A stretch of DNA of 64,000 nt, taken from NCBI RefSeq assembly GCF_010974825.1, contig NZ_JAAILA010000003.1, positions 186,001 through 250,000 of the forward strand. The letters run 5' to 3'. A program made the translations under genes and the position numbers. Source of the DNA: Aeromonas rivipollensis (lineage in GTDB: Bacteria; Pseudomonadota; Gammaproteobacteria; Enterobacterales; Aeromonadaceae). Below are positions 52,311 to 61,954 of this stretch, piece by piece (position 1 is the first letter of the stretch; each line of letters starts with the position of its first letter). Under the pieces are notes generated by a model, which did not search any database, was not told where the DNA came from, and was given only the letters and a program-made list of their open reading frames with translations.

Positions 52311-54287
52311 TTAAGCCACCTTGTTGATATTGTCGAAATGCTGACCTTCGATGCGCTCGATTTCGTCAACCTGTACGTAGTAGTCCACATCGTCGTTGAA
52401 GCTGTGGATGATCCAGGTGGCGATCATGCCGACGAAGCCGGCGATGGCCATCCACCAGATGTGCCAGATCATGGCAAAGCCAAACACCACGCTGAAGGCG
52501 GCGATGATGACACCGGCACCTGAGTTCTTCGGCATGTGGATGGGGGCGTATTTGGCCGGCTGGCGATAGGCGCTGCCGTCCTCTTTCGCTTCCCAGAAGG
52601 CGTCCAGACCGGTCACCTTGGGCTCGATGGCGAAGTTGTAGAAGGGGGGCGGAGAGGAGGTGGCCCACTCCAGGGTACGGCCACCCCAGGGATCACCGGT
52701 CCAGTCACGGTTCTTCTCGCGGTCACGGATACTGACCACGACCTGGATCAGCTGGCACAGTACGCCGATGGCGATGAGGCCGGCGCCGCAGGCGGCAACC
52801 ACCAGCCAGCCGTGGAACTCGGGATCTATGTTCTGGCTGACACGACGGGTCATGCCCATGAAGCCCAGCACGTAGAGCGGCATGAAGGCCACGAAGAAGC
52901 CGGTGATCCAGAACCAGAAGGCACGCTTGCCCCAGACGTCATCGAGCTTGAAGCCGAACGCCTTCGGGAACCAGTAGGTGATACCGGCGAAGCAACCGAA
53001 CACCACGCCGCCGATGATGACGTTGTGGAAGTGGGCGATCAGGAACAGGCTGTTGTGCAGCACGAAGTTGGCGGCCGGCACGGAGAGCAGTACCCCCGTC
53101 ATGCCACCCACGGTGAAGGTGATGATGAAACCGACGGTCCACAGCATGGGGGAGCTGAACTCGATGCGACCACGGTACATGGTGAACAGCCAGTTGAAGA
53201 TCTTCACCCCGGTCGGGATGGAGATGATCATGGTGGTGATGCCGAAGAAGGCATTCACGTTGGCACCTGACCCCATGGTGAAGAAGTGGTGCAGCCAGAC
53301 CACGAAGGAGAGCACTGTGATGGCCACGGTCGCCCACACCAGTGAGGTGTAGCCGAACAGCTTCTTCTTGCAGAAGGTCGCCACGATTTCGGAGAAGATC
53401 CCGAACACCGGCAGCACCAGGATATACACCTCGGGGTGACCCCAGGCCCAGATCAGGTTGATGTACATCATCATGTTGCCACCCATGTCATTGGTAAAGA
53501 AATGGGTACCCAGGTAGCGGTCTGCGGTCAGCAGGGCGATGGTGACGGTCAGGATCGGGAAGGAGGCGATGATCAGGATGTTGGCGCACAGGGCGGTCCA
53601 GGTGAACACCGGCAGACGCATCATGGTCATGCCGGGGGCACGCATCCGGATGATGGTGGCAAAGAAGTTGACACCGGTCAGCAGGGTACCCAGACCCGAG
53701 ATCTGCAGACTCCAGATCCAGTAATCGACCCCGACCCCGGGACTGAACTCCAGCCCCGACAAGGGCGGATAGGCCAGCCAGCCGGTCTGGGCGAATTCAC
53801 CGACCCCGAGGGAGACGTTGATCAGCACCACGGCCGCGGCGGTAAACCAGAAGCTCAGGTTGTTCAGGAAGGGGAAGGCGACGTCACGGGCACCGATCTG
53901 CAGCGGCACCACTATGTTCATCAGGCCGATCACCAGCGGCATGGCCACGAAGAAGATCATGATGACGCCGTGGGCGGTGAAGATCTGATCGTAGTGGTGC
54001 GCGTTCAGGTAGCCTTCGCTACCGGCGGAGGCCATGACCTGCTGGCCACGCATCATGACCGCATCGGCGAAGCCGCGCAGCAGCATGACCATGCCCAGGA
54101 TGAGATACATGATACCGAGGCGCTTGTGGTCCACCGAGGTGAACCACTCTTTCCACAGATATTGCCACTTGCTGTAATAAGTGATGAGACCGGCAATCGC
54201 CAGCCCACCCAAGATGATACCGGCTATCGTGACCATGATGATGGGTTCATGGTACGGAACAGCCTCGAGTGTCAATTTTCCAAACAT
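52311..54287 (-). CDS. cyoB: Cytochrome bo3 ubiquinol oxidase subunit I
   Basis: Catalytic heme-copper oxidase subunit, 658 residues (E. coli 663), reducing O2 with ubiquinol and pumping protons. The low-spin heme ligand region [12 protein letters not shown] is present. The Cu(B) His and cross-linked Tyr lie in [14 protein letters not shown], and two further Cu(B) His in [10 protein letters not shown]. Heme-binding HFHNVIIGG lies later. The N- and C-terminal extra helices of the Cyo type are present. It lies 3 bp after cyoA. Confidence 0.97.
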   Translation of the reverse strand: MFGKLTLEAVPYHEPIIMVTIAGIILGGLAIAGLITYYSKWQYLWKEWFTSVDHKRLGIMYLILGMVMLLRGFADAVMMRGQQVMASAGSEGYLNAHHYDQIFTAHGVIMIFFVAMPLVIGLMNIVVPLQIGARDVAFPFLNNLSFWFTAAAVVLINVSLGVGEFAQTGWLAYPPLSGLEFSPGVGVDYWIWSLQISGLGTLLTGVNFFATIIRMRAPGMTMMRLPVFTWTALCANILIIASFPILTVTIALLTADRYLGTHFFTNDMGGNMMMYINLIWAWGHPEVYILVLPVFGIFSEIVATFCKKKLFGYTSLVWATVAITVLSFVVWLHHFFTMGSGANVNAFFGITTMIISIPTGVKIFNWLFTMYRGRIEFSSPMLWTVGFIITFTVGGMTGVLLSVPAANFVLHNSLFLIAHFHNVIIGGVVFGCFAGITYWFPKAFGFKLDDVWGKRAFWFWITGFFVAFMPLYVLGFMGMTRRVSQNIDPEFHGWLVVAACGAGLIAIGVLCQLIQVVVSIRDREKNRDWTGDPWGGRTLEWATSSPPPFYNFAIEPKVTGLDAFWEAKEDGSAYRQPAKYAPIHMPKNSGAGVIIAAFSVVFGFAMIWHIWWMAIAGFVGMIATWIIHSFNDDVDYYVQVDEIERIEGQHFDNINKVA

Positions 54288-54290
54288 CGA

Positions 54291-55409
54291 TTATTCCTCG
54301 GATCCTGCTTTCACACTCTTGTCAGCCATAGACGTGGCCATGTGTCCGGCATGCTCGTCATGACTCATGGCCGCGTGGTCCATGGTCTCTTCTTTCGCAG
54401 CGTCATGGTTCATGGCCTTGTGGTCCATGCTCCCTTCTTTTGCAGACTCATGGTTCATGGCCTTGTGGTCCATGGCGCCGTCTTTTGCAGCATCATGCTT
54501 CATGGCCTCGTGGTCCATGGCGCCGTCTTTTGCAGCGTCATGGCCGCCATGGGACATGCCACCCATGAACTTGTTGATCACGTTGACGAACAGCTTGGGA
54601 TCGGCGCTGGCGAAGTACTCAACCGGGTGGTTTTCGCTCTTCTTGGCCAGGGCATCGAACTCACCCATGGTGCTCAGCATCTTGGGAGACTGTTTCACCT
54701 TGGCGACCCAGGCATCGAAACCGGCCTGGTCCTGGGTGGCAATCGCCTTGAACTTCATGCCAGAGAAACCGGCGCCGCTGTAACTGCCGGAGATCCCCTT
54801 GTACTGACCCGCCTCGTTGGCAATCAGGTGCAGCTTGGTCTGCATCCCGGCCATGGCGTAGATCTGACCGCCCAGCTGGGGGATGAAGAAGGAGTTCATC
54901 ACAGTGTCAGAGGTCACCCGGAAGTTGATCGGGGTGTTGACCGGGAAGGCCAGCTCGTTGACCGAGGCGATACCCAGCTCCGGATAGACGAACAACCACT
55001 TCCAGTCGAGGGAGATGACATCGACCTGAATTGGCTTGACGTCAGATTCCAACGGCTTGTAGGGGTCGAGGGAGTGGGAGGTTTTCCAGGTAATCACTGC
55101 CAGGATGGCAACAATAATGACGGGCACGGTCCAGACGACCGCTTCAATCTTGTTGGAGTGGGACCAATCCGGGGTGTATTTGGCAGTGGTATTGGATGCT
55201 CTGTATTTACGAGCAAATGCCACCGTCATAATAATCACAGGAATCACCACGATTAACATCAACCCAAGTGCGGTCAATATCAGTGACTTCTGCTCCAGAC
55301 CAACCTGCCCCTTGGGGCTCATCAGAGCCATGTCGCAGCCACTCAGCAAGCCAGCGGTTGCCATCAACAGCAAAGCGCCCAAGCCCCTCTTTACTTCAAA
55401 AGGTCTCAT
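54291..55409 (-). CDS. cyoA: Cytochrome bo3 ubiquinol oxidase subunit II with repeated Met/His-rich tail
   Basis: Inner-membrane lipoprotein subunit, 372 residues against 315 in E. coli. The signal ends in LLSGC (Cys25) and two TM helices follow (about 42-65 and 90-110). The cupredoxin domain has [25 protein letters not shown] and [15 protein letters not shown]; as in quinol oxidases no Cu(A) Cys pair is seen. The extra length is a C-terminal tail from about residue 285 with four repeats of the type [15 protein letters not shown]. It is encoded by four 45-bp units. The tail would lie in the periplasm and could bind copper. Confidence 0.95.
   Translation of the reverse strand: MRPFEVKRGLGALLLMATAGLLSGCDMALMSPKGQVGLEQKSLILTALGLMLIVVIPVIIMTVAFARKYRASNTTAKYTPDWSHSNKIEAVVWTVPVIIVAILAVITWKTSHSLDPYKPLESDVKPIQVDVISLDWKWLFVYPELGIASVNELAFPVNTPINFRVTSDTVMNSFFIPQLGGQIYAMAGMQTKLHLIANEAGQYKGISGSYSGAGFSGMKFKAIATQDQAGFDAWVAKVKQSPKMLSTMGEFDALAKKSENHPVEYFASADPKLFVNVINKFMGGMSHGGHDAAKDGAMDHEAMKHDAAKDGAMDHKAMNHESAKEGSMDHKAMNHDAAKEETMDHAAMSHDEHAGHMATSMADKSVKAGSEE
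54366..54545 (-). repeat. Four tandem 45-bp repeats inside cyoA
   Basis: Units start at 54366, 54411, 54456 and 54501, all opening with CATGGCC and containing TGGTCCATG and TTTGCAG or TTCGCAG. They keep the frame and encode a 15-residue Met/His/Lys-rich repeat. Confidence 0.95.
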
Positions 55410-55908
55410 GCAATGTCCTCATCGTTTCAAGGCTTATTGGTATAATAAAAATGCCGCATTTTATTGCATCAGACCGGCATGTGAACAACATGAAAAATTA
55501 ATCCCAAAAATGTTCCAAGGGTGGTGAAAACAGGTATCAGATGTTAATCGCTTGACAGCGACCAATTTATTAAATTCACAGACCCTCGATTCATCTCCCG
55601 TTAATTTATCTCCCCGCCAAAATCGTTCACCAATTAATCAATCAGGCTCATTACCCTTATTTTTTGAGGGAAAAACAGGACAAAAAAGAGCCATTCAGAC
55701 CCCCCTTGATGCACAGGTGCCCTCTCCATTCCTTGATCTGGATGCGTATATTCCGAGGGAGAATAAAAAATTAATTAATCAAACGAATGTATGATTAACT
55801 TCCCGAGGCCGACGGAAGCGCAGAAAGAGCTGCCCTGTCTGAGACCCACCATGAAAAACGGGCCTCGGATAGACCCGTTTAAGACGACTCCCCACCGGAG
55901 GGTCTCCC
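55410..55908. other. cyo promoter region and non-coding gap
   Basis: An AT-rich stretch upstream of cyoA. An 80-codon frame at 55552 has no ribosome site or protein-like pattern and is not called. A terminator for the next minus-strand gene lies at 55855-55880. Confidence 0.5.
55853..55880 (-). terminator. Terminator of the carboxymuconolactone-decarboxylase-like gene
   Basis: Stem AAACGGG/CCCGTTT with an 11-12-nt loop and an A run that reads as U on the minus strand. Confidence 0.65.
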
Positions 55909-56352
55909 TCAGGGGTGTTTATGCTCCATTCGGGTCGCCACTGCGATACGGTTCCAGGCGTTGATGGTGACCACCTGCATCAGGCACTGGGCCAACAGAG
56001 TTTCCCCCAGCAGGGCCAGGGCCTGCTGGTAGGTCTCCTCGGTGAGCCCGTTTTCGGCTATCAGAGTCACCTCGTCGGTCATGGCCAGCACCGCCCGCTC
56101 CCGCGCATCGAACAACGGGGATTCGCGCCAGGCGGACAACGCCAGCAAGCGCTGGGGGCTGTCACCCTGCTTCATCGCCACCTCGGCGTGCATCTCGATG
56201 CAGTAGGCGCAGCCGTTGAGCATGGAGGCCCGCAGCTTGATGAGCTCCTTGAGCGACAGCGGAATGTCGGTCCCGCCGAGATAGGACTCGAGGCCCATCA
56301 TGGCCGAGATGGCGGCGGGCACCTGGCTGGCAAGCTGGATACGTTCTGACAT
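55909..56352 (-). CDS. Carboxymuconolactone decarboxylase / AhpD-like protein
   Basis: This 147-residue all-helical protein of the CMD family has the AhpD-like redox motif CAYCIEMH (Cys48, Cys51, His55), suggesting alkylhydroperoxidase-type disulfide chemistry. KELIKLRASMLNG and ALLGETLLAQCLMQVVTINAWNRIAVATR complete the family pattern. It is divergent from a LysR gene that probably controls it. Confidence 0.85.
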   Translation of the reverse strand: MSERIQLASQVPAAISAMMGLESYLGGTDIPLSLKELIKLRASMLNGCAYCIEMHAEVAMKQGDSPQRLLALSAWRESPLFDARERAVLAMTDEVTLIAENGLTEETYQQALALLGETLLAQCLMQVVTINAWNRIAVATRMEHKHP

Positions 56353-56472
56353 GGCAATACTCCCGTGAAGAGGCCCTCAGGTGGGCGATGAGCACATTGT
56401 TCACACTTTCATCCATGGATAGAATACCGCCATAACCTGCAACAGTTTTGCATTTACCGCAAAGGTACTCCC

Positions 56473-57381
56473 ATGCTGGATCGCGTCCGTATCCTGGCTC
56501 AGGTGGTGGAGTCGGGGAGTTTCTCCCGGGCCGCCCGCGCCCTCAACCTGGCCCCCTCCTCGGTGACCCGCACCATAGATGCGCTGGAGCAACAGCTGGG
56601 GATCCCGCTGTTCAAGCGCAGCACCCGCCAGCTGGTGCTGACCGAGCAGGGGGAGTACTTCCTTGCCCGCTCGGTGCGCCTGCTGGAGGAGGCCGATCAG
56701 CTGGTGCAATCCCTGCAGCCCCTGCCGGTGGCGCCAGAGGGCCCGCTGCGGGTCTCGGTGTTCGAGAGCTTCGGGACCAGCTGGCTGGCGCCGCGCCTGC
56801 CGGCCTTCCTGGCCCGCTACCCCGGGGTGCGACTCGAGATCGAGCTCGACAACCGGCTGGTGGATCTCGACGCCGAAAACGTGGACGTTGCGGTGCGCGT
56901 CGGACGCCCCGTGGACAGCGGCCTCCATAGCCGCCACCTGCTCACCAACCGGACCCTGCTGGTCGCCTCCCCCGCCTATCTGGCCCGCCATGGCGAGCCC
57001 GCCCATCCCGATGAGCTGGCGCACCACAACTGCCTGATCCGCGGCCATGGCCGTCAGCGCCAGCACTGGTATTTCCGGCAAGGGGCCCAGCGGCACAAAG
57101 TCCCGGTGCGGGGCAACCTCGCCTCGGTCGGCGGCACGCCCCTGCTGTGCGCGGCCGAGGCGGGCTCCGGCATACTGCTGCTGTCGAGCTGGATGGTGCA
57201 ACAGGGGCTGGACAAGGGCACATTGCAACCCCTGCTGCCCGAGTGGCAGGCCTCCCCGTACGAGGATCGGCATGACGAGATCCATGCGGTGTTTAGGGGC
57301 GGCCGCTTCTTGAAGCCCCAGACCCGCGCCTTCATCGACTTTCTGATAGAGGTGATGAAGCCCTTGCAAGGGCCGCGCTGA
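56473..57381 (+). CDS. LysR-family transcriptional regulator
   Basis: 302 residues. The N-terminal HTH is QVVESGSFSRAARALNLAPSSVTRTIDALEQQLGIPLF with RSTRQLVLTEQG. The effector domain is LRVSVFESFGTSWLAPRLPAFLARYPGVRLE with DVAVRVGRPVDSGL and GSGILLLSSWMV. It is of the CrgA/DmlR-like group. It starts 120 bp from the divergent AhpD-like gene, its probable target. The ligand is unknown. Confidence 0.85.
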   Translation: MLDRVRILAQVVESGSFSRAARALNLAPSSVTRTIDALEQQLGIPLFKRSTRQLVLTEQGEYFLARSVRLLEEADQLVQSLQPLPVAPEGPLRVSVFESFGTSWLAPRLPAFLARYPGVRLEIELDNRLVDLDAENVDVAVRVGRPVDSGLHSRHLLTNRTLLVASPAYLARHGEPAHPDELAHHNCLIRGHGRQRQHWYFRQGAQRHKVPVRGNLASVGGTPLLCAAEAGSGILLLSSWMVQQGLDKGTLQPLLPEWQASPYEDRHDEIHAVFRGGRFLKPQTRAFIDFLIEVMKPLQGPR

Positions 57382-57413
57382 TAACGGCGGCCTGTCCAGG
57401 GCTTATGGGAAAT

Positions 57414-57440
57414 GAAAACGCCGGGCAAAGTGCCCGGCGC
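57414..57440 (-). terminator. Terminator of the DUF3634 gene
   Basis: A 9-bp stem CGCCGGGCA/TGCCCGGCG with loop AAG. AAAA on the left gives UUUU on the minus strand, 33 bp after the stop. Confidence 0.75.
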
Positions 57441-57472
57441 CGGAAGTGAACGACAGCATCAAGAGAACGCGG

Positions 57473-57802
57473 TCAGCGAGCATTACGCCCATCCGGGGTC
57501 TGGGCCGCGCCTCTATAGTCCCCGTAAGGAAAGACGTTGCGCAGGCGCTGGGCCACGGGCTCCGGGATGGAGCGGGAGAAGACGAGCCTGACCCCGTTGC
57601 CATCGCGCTGACCCAGGATGCGCCCTCGCACCGGCTCCTGCTGCAGGATCTGTTTGGCCTGGGCCAGGAAGCGCGGCGGCACCGAGCCTCGCTTCACCTG
57701 CACCTTGCCAGGGGCAAGCCGGATCTCGAACAGGGCGCCGCGCCCCAGGGTCATCAACCACCCAATCAGGGCGACTGCCACCAACAACGACAACCAGGCC
57801 AT
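57473..57802 (-). CDS. DUF3634 family membrane-anchored protein
   Basis: About 109 residues. It starts with a TM helix (WLSLLVAVALIGWLMTLG) and continues with a soluble domain FEIRLAPGKVQVKRGSVPPRFLAQAKQIL and GVRLVFSRSIPEPVAQRLRNVFP. This is the DUF3634 pattern, common in Aeromonas and Vibrio relatives and of unknown function. ATG 57802 follows AGGGAGAGAG; the 25-residue longer frame has no support. Confidence 0.82.
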   Translation of the reverse strand: MAWLSLLVAVALIGWLMTLGRGALFEIRLAPGKVQVKRGSVPPRFLAQAKQILQQEPVRGRILGQRDGNGVRLVFSRSIPEPVAQRLRNVFPYGDYRGAAQTPDGRNAR

Positions 57803-57895
57803 CTCTCTCTCCCTTTGCCAGCCTCGATGTGCGTCAGTATATGTGGCGACGGCCGGCGAGGAGTGGGCGGACATCACGTTTTGCCCATCCCCGAG

Positions 57896-58864
57896 TCAGC
57901 AATCCTTGCCCCAGGCCACCAGGGTGTCGCGATAGAGCGCCAGCAGGGCTTGATCCCGCACCGCCACCCCGACCCGCTGGGCCGGGTAGTCAGCCCACTC
58001 ATCGTGGGGATGGGACTTGCCGTCGAACTTCTGCAGGGTGTGGCCTATGGCGGGGCCATGGTCGATGACCCGCACCGGGCCCTCCCGCAGGGTGAACAGC
58101 TCGGGATCGATCACATAGGCGATGGCGGACGGATCGTGCACGTGGCAGCCATTGAGGCCGATGCGCTCGGAATAGAAACGCAGGTAGAAGCGGCTCACCG
58201 CCCACAGGAAGCGACCGGGCTCACCGGCATCGTCCCGCAGGGCATCCAGGTAGGCGCTGCTGAAGAAGCTCTGCTGGGTCACGTCCAGCCCTATGATCAC
58301 CACGGGCCAGGGGGCGGTGAACACCCGATCGGCCGCCTCGGGATCGTCGTGAATGTTGGCCTCGGCATAGGGGGTCACGTTGCCGCGATGACCGTTGACG
58401 CCAAAGGCGCCTCCCATCACCACCACCTGCTTCACCAGCGCGGTGATCTCGGGGGCAGCCTCGAGCGCCAGCGCCAGGTTGGTGAGCGGCCCTATGGTCA
58501 CCAAGGTGATCTCGCCGGGGTTGGCCTTCAGCGTCTCGACGATGTATTGCCAGGCCGGGCGGGGATCCGGGATCAGGGTCACCTCCCCCGCCTCCACGTC
58601 ACCCAGCCCGCTCGGGCCGTGCACCACTGTCGTCGGCCCCACGGGCTCGCGCAGCAACGGCGCGGCGGCGCCCTGGGCTACGTCCGCCTTCATGCCGTAT
58701 TTCTGCTTGAGCCAGAGGGCGTTGCGGGTCCCGTTCTCTATGGTGGCATTGCCAAACACCGTGGTGATGGCGAGCAAGTCGATGACGGGGTGGGCCTCGG
58801 CAAAGAGTATTGCCATGGCGTCGTCGATACCGGGATCGGTATCCAGAATGATCTTGTGGGTCAT
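57896..58864 (-). CDS. Inosine-uridine preferring nucleoside hydrolase
   Basis: This 322-residue N-ribohydrolase has the Ca2+-binding signature ILDTDPGIDDAMAI at residues 6-19. TTVFGNATIENGTRN (near 34) and TIGPLTNLALAL are conserved, and the second metal/ribose motif is MGGAFGVNGHRGNVTPYAEANIHDDPEAA, then HDPSAIAYVIDPELF with the catalytic His. It splits purine or pyrimidine ribonucleosides for salvage. ATG 58864 follows GGAGG. There is no transporter or kinase beside it. Confidence 0.93.
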   Translation of the reverse strand: MTHKIILDTDPGIDDAMAILFAEAHPVIDLLAITTVFGNATIENGTRNALWLKQKYGMKADVAQGAAAPLLREPVGPTTVVHGPSGLGDVEAGEVTLIPDPRPAWQYIVETLKANPGEITLVTIGPLTNLALALEAAPEITALVKQVVVMGGAFGVNGHRGNVTPYAEANIHDDPEAADRVFTAPWPVVIIGLDVTQQSFFSSAYLDALRDDAGEPGRFLWAVSRFYLRFYSERIGLNGCHVHDPSAIAYVIDPELFTLREGPVRVIDHGPAIGHTLQKFDGKSHPHDEWADYPAQRVGVAVRDQALLALYRDTLVAWGKDC

Positions 58865-59129
58865 GGGGCCTCCATACGGCAGAAGTGCCAGTGTAGCGAC
58901 CTCGGGCCCGTTTAACAGCGTCAGGATCACAGCCTCGACCTTTGGCCTGCCATCCCCCCGCCGACCGGCGATATCTTGAGCACTTCATCCGGGGGCCCGT
59001 CAGGGTCAGGGGCCGCAGTGGCGACATTCTGGGCAGTCGGCCCGCCCCCAGGCCCCCGCGCCTTGTGGGCGGGCCTGCGGGATGGTATCACTTGGCCTCA
59101 CTCTCCCCACTCCTCGCCGAGGCGCCAAC

Positions 59130-59687
59130 GTGATCACCCTGATTAAAGAGTCTGACCAGCTGAAGATGCCCTGGAAAAACAAGCAGGGCACCACGGCCCA
59201 GATCCTGGTCTCCCCCCCGGGCTCGAGCCTGGAAAAGCTCGACTTTGACTACCGGCTGAGCTCGGCCCCCATCAAGGCGGCGGGCCCCTTCTCCAAGTTT
59301 CCCGGCTATCAGCGCATCCTGCTGCCCGTCAGCGGCGCCGGTTTCGTGCTCAACGGCCACCCCTATGCCACCTTCGAGGCGGCCCACTTCAGCGGGGATG
59401 ACGAGACCCACTGCGAGCTGCTGAAAAAGGAGGTAACGGATCTGGGGCTCATCTACGATCCCGCGCGCATCAGCGCCAACGTGCGGGTGCTCAATGTGCC
59501 CTTCCCCCTGACCCTCACCCTGGAGGCGGACAAGACCTACCTCTGCCACCTGCTGAGCGGCCAGCTGACGGTGGCAGACCAGGCCGTGGCCATCAACGAG
59601 ACCCTGGTGGTCAAGGGGGAGGAGAGCATCCGCTTCGAGTGCGGGAAAAAGACCACACTAGCCTTCTTTACCCTGCAAGCCCGGTAA
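59130..59687 (+). CDS. HutD/Ves-family cupin protein
   Basis: About 185 residues. The family core motif MPWKNKQGTTAQILVSP (near residue 13) and FSKFPGYQRILLPVSGAGFVL, then HFSGDDETHCELL and the closing strands, fit HutD/Ves (PF05962), a bicupin. HutD is linked to histidine utilisation control in Pseudomonas, and Ves to cold response in E. coli. No hut genes are nearby, so the role is open. GTG 59130 follows GAGG; ATG 59082 would add 16 residues without a ribosome site. Confidence 0.8.
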   Translation: MITLIKESDQLKMPWKNKQGTTAQILVSPPGSSLEKLDFDYRLSSAPIKAAGPFSKFPGYQRILLPVSGAGFVLNGHPYATFEAAHFSGDDETHCELLKKEVTDLGLIYDPARISANVRVLNVPFPLTLTLEADKTYLCHLLSGQLTVADQAVAINETLVVKGEESIRFECGKKTTLAFFTLQAR

Positions 59688-59719
59688 GGGAGACACCCGC
59701 GTAGGCCCTGGGGTCTGGC

Positions 59720-59923
59720 TCAACGTTTGGGTGCTCGGCCGCCGCTGTCGAGACAGGCCTGCATGCTGTCGTAGGGAACATAATGCTTGGTGCGGCCGTA
59801 GTAGGTGCCACCCTGGGGGTGGCAGATGCCGTTGCGGCTCTTCTTGACCGGGGGCTCTGCCGCCAGCGCCAGGGCGCACACCAGCATCAGGCAACAGCTG
59901 ACCACCCATTTTACTGCTCTCAT
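59720..59923 (-). CDS. Small exported Cys-containing protein (67 residues)
   Basis: The signal peptide (WVVSCCLMLVCALALA-AEP) is followed by a mature part of about 45 residues: KKSRNGICHPQGGTYYGRTK, then YVPYDSMQACLDSGGRAPK. Two Cys (near 35 and 58) could form a disulfide. This Cys-His, Tyr-Tyr and GGR pattern recurs as a short domain in Vibrio and Aeromonas secreted proteins, but no function is known to me. ATG 59923 or the GTG just before it could start it. Confidence 0.6.
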   Translation of the reverse strand: MRAVKWVVSCCLMLVCALALAAEPPVKKSRNGICHPQGGTYYGRTKHYVPYDSMQACLDSGGRAPKR

Positions 59924-60085
59924 CACCTAAATCCGTCCAATCGGCGTTTGGGCTAACAGGCCCGTTTGAGGCTTATTTTATCCTGTTTGCACCGCAACCA
60001 CCCCTCGCAAGATCACGAAACGCACCATTCATTCAATCGCTTGGCTCATCTGTACCGCGCGATCGACACAAGGTTTCCGCTGGGA

Positions 60086-60113
60086 CAAAAAAGCCGGGAT
60101 ATCCCGGCTTTTT
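60086..60113 (-). terminator. Terminator of azu
   Basis: Self-complementary AAAAAAGCCGGGAT/ATCCCGGCTTTTT, strong in both directions, 20 bp beyond azu. Confidence 0.85.
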
Positions 60114-60132
60114 CCTGTCAGGCCAGCGCGGC

Positions 60133-60573
60133 TCAACCGACCTTGAAGGCCCCCTTCATCATGGCGAAGTGGCCGGGGAAGGAGCAGAAGAAGGTGAGAT
60201 CCTTGCCCGCCAGCCCGTCGGTCTTGAAGGTGACGCTGGTGCTCTCGCCACCCCCCACCAGCTTGGTGTGCGCCAGGATACGGGCGTCGTCCTTGGGCAG
60301 GTAGTCGTGATCGGCGCCGGCGCTCATGCCCGCGGTGGCGACGGCCTGATAGTCGGCGGTATTGGCCAGCACCCAGTTGTGACCCATGTTGGCCACCGGC
60401 AGCTTGCCCGTGTGATTGAGGGTGATGGTCACCTCCTTGCAGGTGGCCGGCACGCTCATCTCTTTGAGGTTGAACTGCATGGCGTCATTGCCTTCGATGA
60501 CCAAGGCGCACTCATCGGCCAGCGCCGGGGCAGCCAGGGAACTCAGCAGCAGCAGGGTTAACACCTTTTTCAT
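60133..60573 (-). CDS. azu: Azurin
   Basis: Periplasmic blue copper electron carrier, about 146 residues with a 19-residue signal peptide (LLLLSSLAAPALA). All type 1 copper ligands are seen: His in NMGHNWVL, and Cys, His and Met in FFCSFPGHFAMMKG. The disulfide Cys pair is ECALVIEG and PATCKEV. It may donate electrons to peroxidase or nitrite reductase. The second ATG (60573) has better spacing to AGGAG than 60576. Confidence 0.94.
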   Translation of the reverse strand: MKKVLTLLLLSSLAAPALADECALVIEGNDAMQFNLKEMSVPATCKEVTITLNHTGKLPVANMGHNWVLANTADYQAVATAGMSAGADHDYLPKDDARILAHTKLVGGGESTSVTFKTDGLAGKDLTFFCSFPGHFAMMKGAFKVG

Positions 60574-60874
60574 CATCTTCTCCTTTGATTGGCGAGGAAT
60601 GGCAACCCCCTTGTCTGTCGCATCGCACGGCGACACGCAAAGATGCTGTCATGATCGATCTTCATTGTACCCAAATGTCACCGGATGGCAGCGGCTTTTG
60701 CTCAAAGCTGCGGACCAGGTCACTCCCGGGGTCCATTGAACTGTGGAACAGATTTGCCGGCGTCACCCCGCCGCGGCTTAATTATTTCCACCCAGACCCG
60801 GCGCCAGGGGCTCGTCAATTGCGGCGCCCTTGGCTAAGCTGCTCCCCCGTCGATGACTCCCGCGAGAATGCAAG
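60574..60874. other. Divergent region between azu and apbE
   Basis: About 300 bp with no supportable gene. It must hold both promoters; no clear operator was recognised. Confidence 0.4.
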
Positions 60875-61912
60875 ATGAAGACCCTCTCCCTGGCCCCCCG
60901 CGGCCTGCTGCTCTCCCTGATGCTGCTGTTGACCGCCTGTCAGCCGGCGCCGACCCAGATCCGCATTCAGGGCAACACCATGGGCACCTACTATGCGGTG
61001 ACCCTGAGCGACCCCTTCCCCGGTGGCCAGGCCGCGCTGCAGGGGGAGGTCGATACCCTGCTGGCACGCATCAACCAGGAGATCTCCACCTATGATCCTG
61101 ACTCCCTCATCTCCCGCTTCAATCAGGGCTCAGGCAAGGCTCCCATGGTCATACCGGCCAGCATGGCCAGGATAGTGCAGCAGGGCATGGATGCGGGGCG
61201 CCTCACCCAGGGCAAGCTGGACGTCACAGTGGGCCCCCTGGTCAACCTGTGGGGCTTCGGGCCGGACAAGCGCCCGGTCAAGCGGCCCACCGCAGAGCAG
61301 ATTGCCAAGGCGCGGGAGCGAGTCGGCATCGACAAGCTCAGCCTGACGCCGCAAGGGGATCACTTCCTGCTCGGTAAGGCCATCCCCGACCTTTATCTGG
61401 ATCTCTCCACCCTGGGGGAAGGGGCGGCGTCCGACGACATCGCCGCACTGCTCGAGCGCAAGGGGGTGCACAACTACCTCGTCGAGGTGGCGGGCGCCGT
61501 GCGCAGCAAGGGACACAACGACAAGGGCAACCCCTGGCGGGTGGCCATAGTCGAGCCCTCGGACAGGCCGGGCGCCATCGAGGATGTGGTCACCCCGAAC
61601 GGCATGGCCCTCAGCACCGCCGGCAGCTATCGCAACTATTACGAGCTCGATGGCCGGCGCTACTCCCACATCATAGATCCCGCCACCGGCGAGCCAGTCA
61701 CCCACAAGCTGGTCTCCGCCAGCGTCATCACCCCCACGGCGCTGGAGGCCGATGCCCTCGACACCGCCCTCATGGTGATGGGGCCCGAGCAGGCGATGGC
61801 CTTTGCCACCGAGCACAAGCTGGCGGTCTATCTCATCGAGAAGACGTCCACGGGTTTTGCGGCGCAGCACACTCCCGAGTTCGCCCCCTACCTGGTACGC
61901 AGGCAGCCATGA
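60875..61912 (+). CDS. apbE: FAD:protein FMN transferase
   Basis: Exported ApbE lipoprotein, 345 residues, lipobox LLTAC with Cys22. It attaches FMN to Thr of target proteins such as Nqr/Rnf subunits. Conserved motifs are GNTMGTYYAVTL, EISTYDPDSLISRFNQ, KLDVTVGPLVNLWGFGP, YLVEVAGAVRSKGHN (FAD site), and ALSTAGSYRNYY with SHIIDPATGEPV. ALDTALMVMGPEQAMAF closes it. No Nqr operon is adjacent. A terminator follows. Confidence 0.93.
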   Translation: MKTLSLAPRGLLLSLMLLLTACQPAPTQIRIQGNTMGTYYAVTLSDPFPGGQAALQGEVDTLLARINQEISTYDPDSLISRFNQGSGKAPMVIPASMARIVQQGMDAGRLTQGKLDVTVGPLVNLWGFGPDKRPVKRPTAEQIAKARERVGIDKLSLTPQGDHFLLGKAIPDLYLDLSTLGEGAASDDIAALLERKGVHNYLVEVAGAVRSKGHNDKGNPWRVAIVEPSDRPGAIEDVVTPNGMALSTAGSYRNYYELDGRRYSHIIDPATGEPVTHKLVSASVITPTALEADALDTALMVMGPEQAMAFATEHKLAVYLIEKTSTGFAAQHTPEFAPYLVRRQP

Positions 61913-61917
61913 ACGAC

Positions 61918-61944
61918 GAGGCCCCGCAATGTGGGGCCTTTTCA
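61918..61944 (+). terminator. Terminator downstream of apbE
   Basis: Stem AGGCCCC/GGGGCCT with loop GCAATGT, followed by TTTT; ends just before the convergent hsp20 gene. Confidence 0.75.
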
Positions 61945-61954
61945 TGACGGCGCG

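Noticed and set aside
55552-55794. An 80-codon ORF in the cyoA upstream region
   Set aside because: No ribosome site, low-complexity Asn/Ser/Pro composition and no homologous pattern; the region is AT-rich promoter-like DNA.
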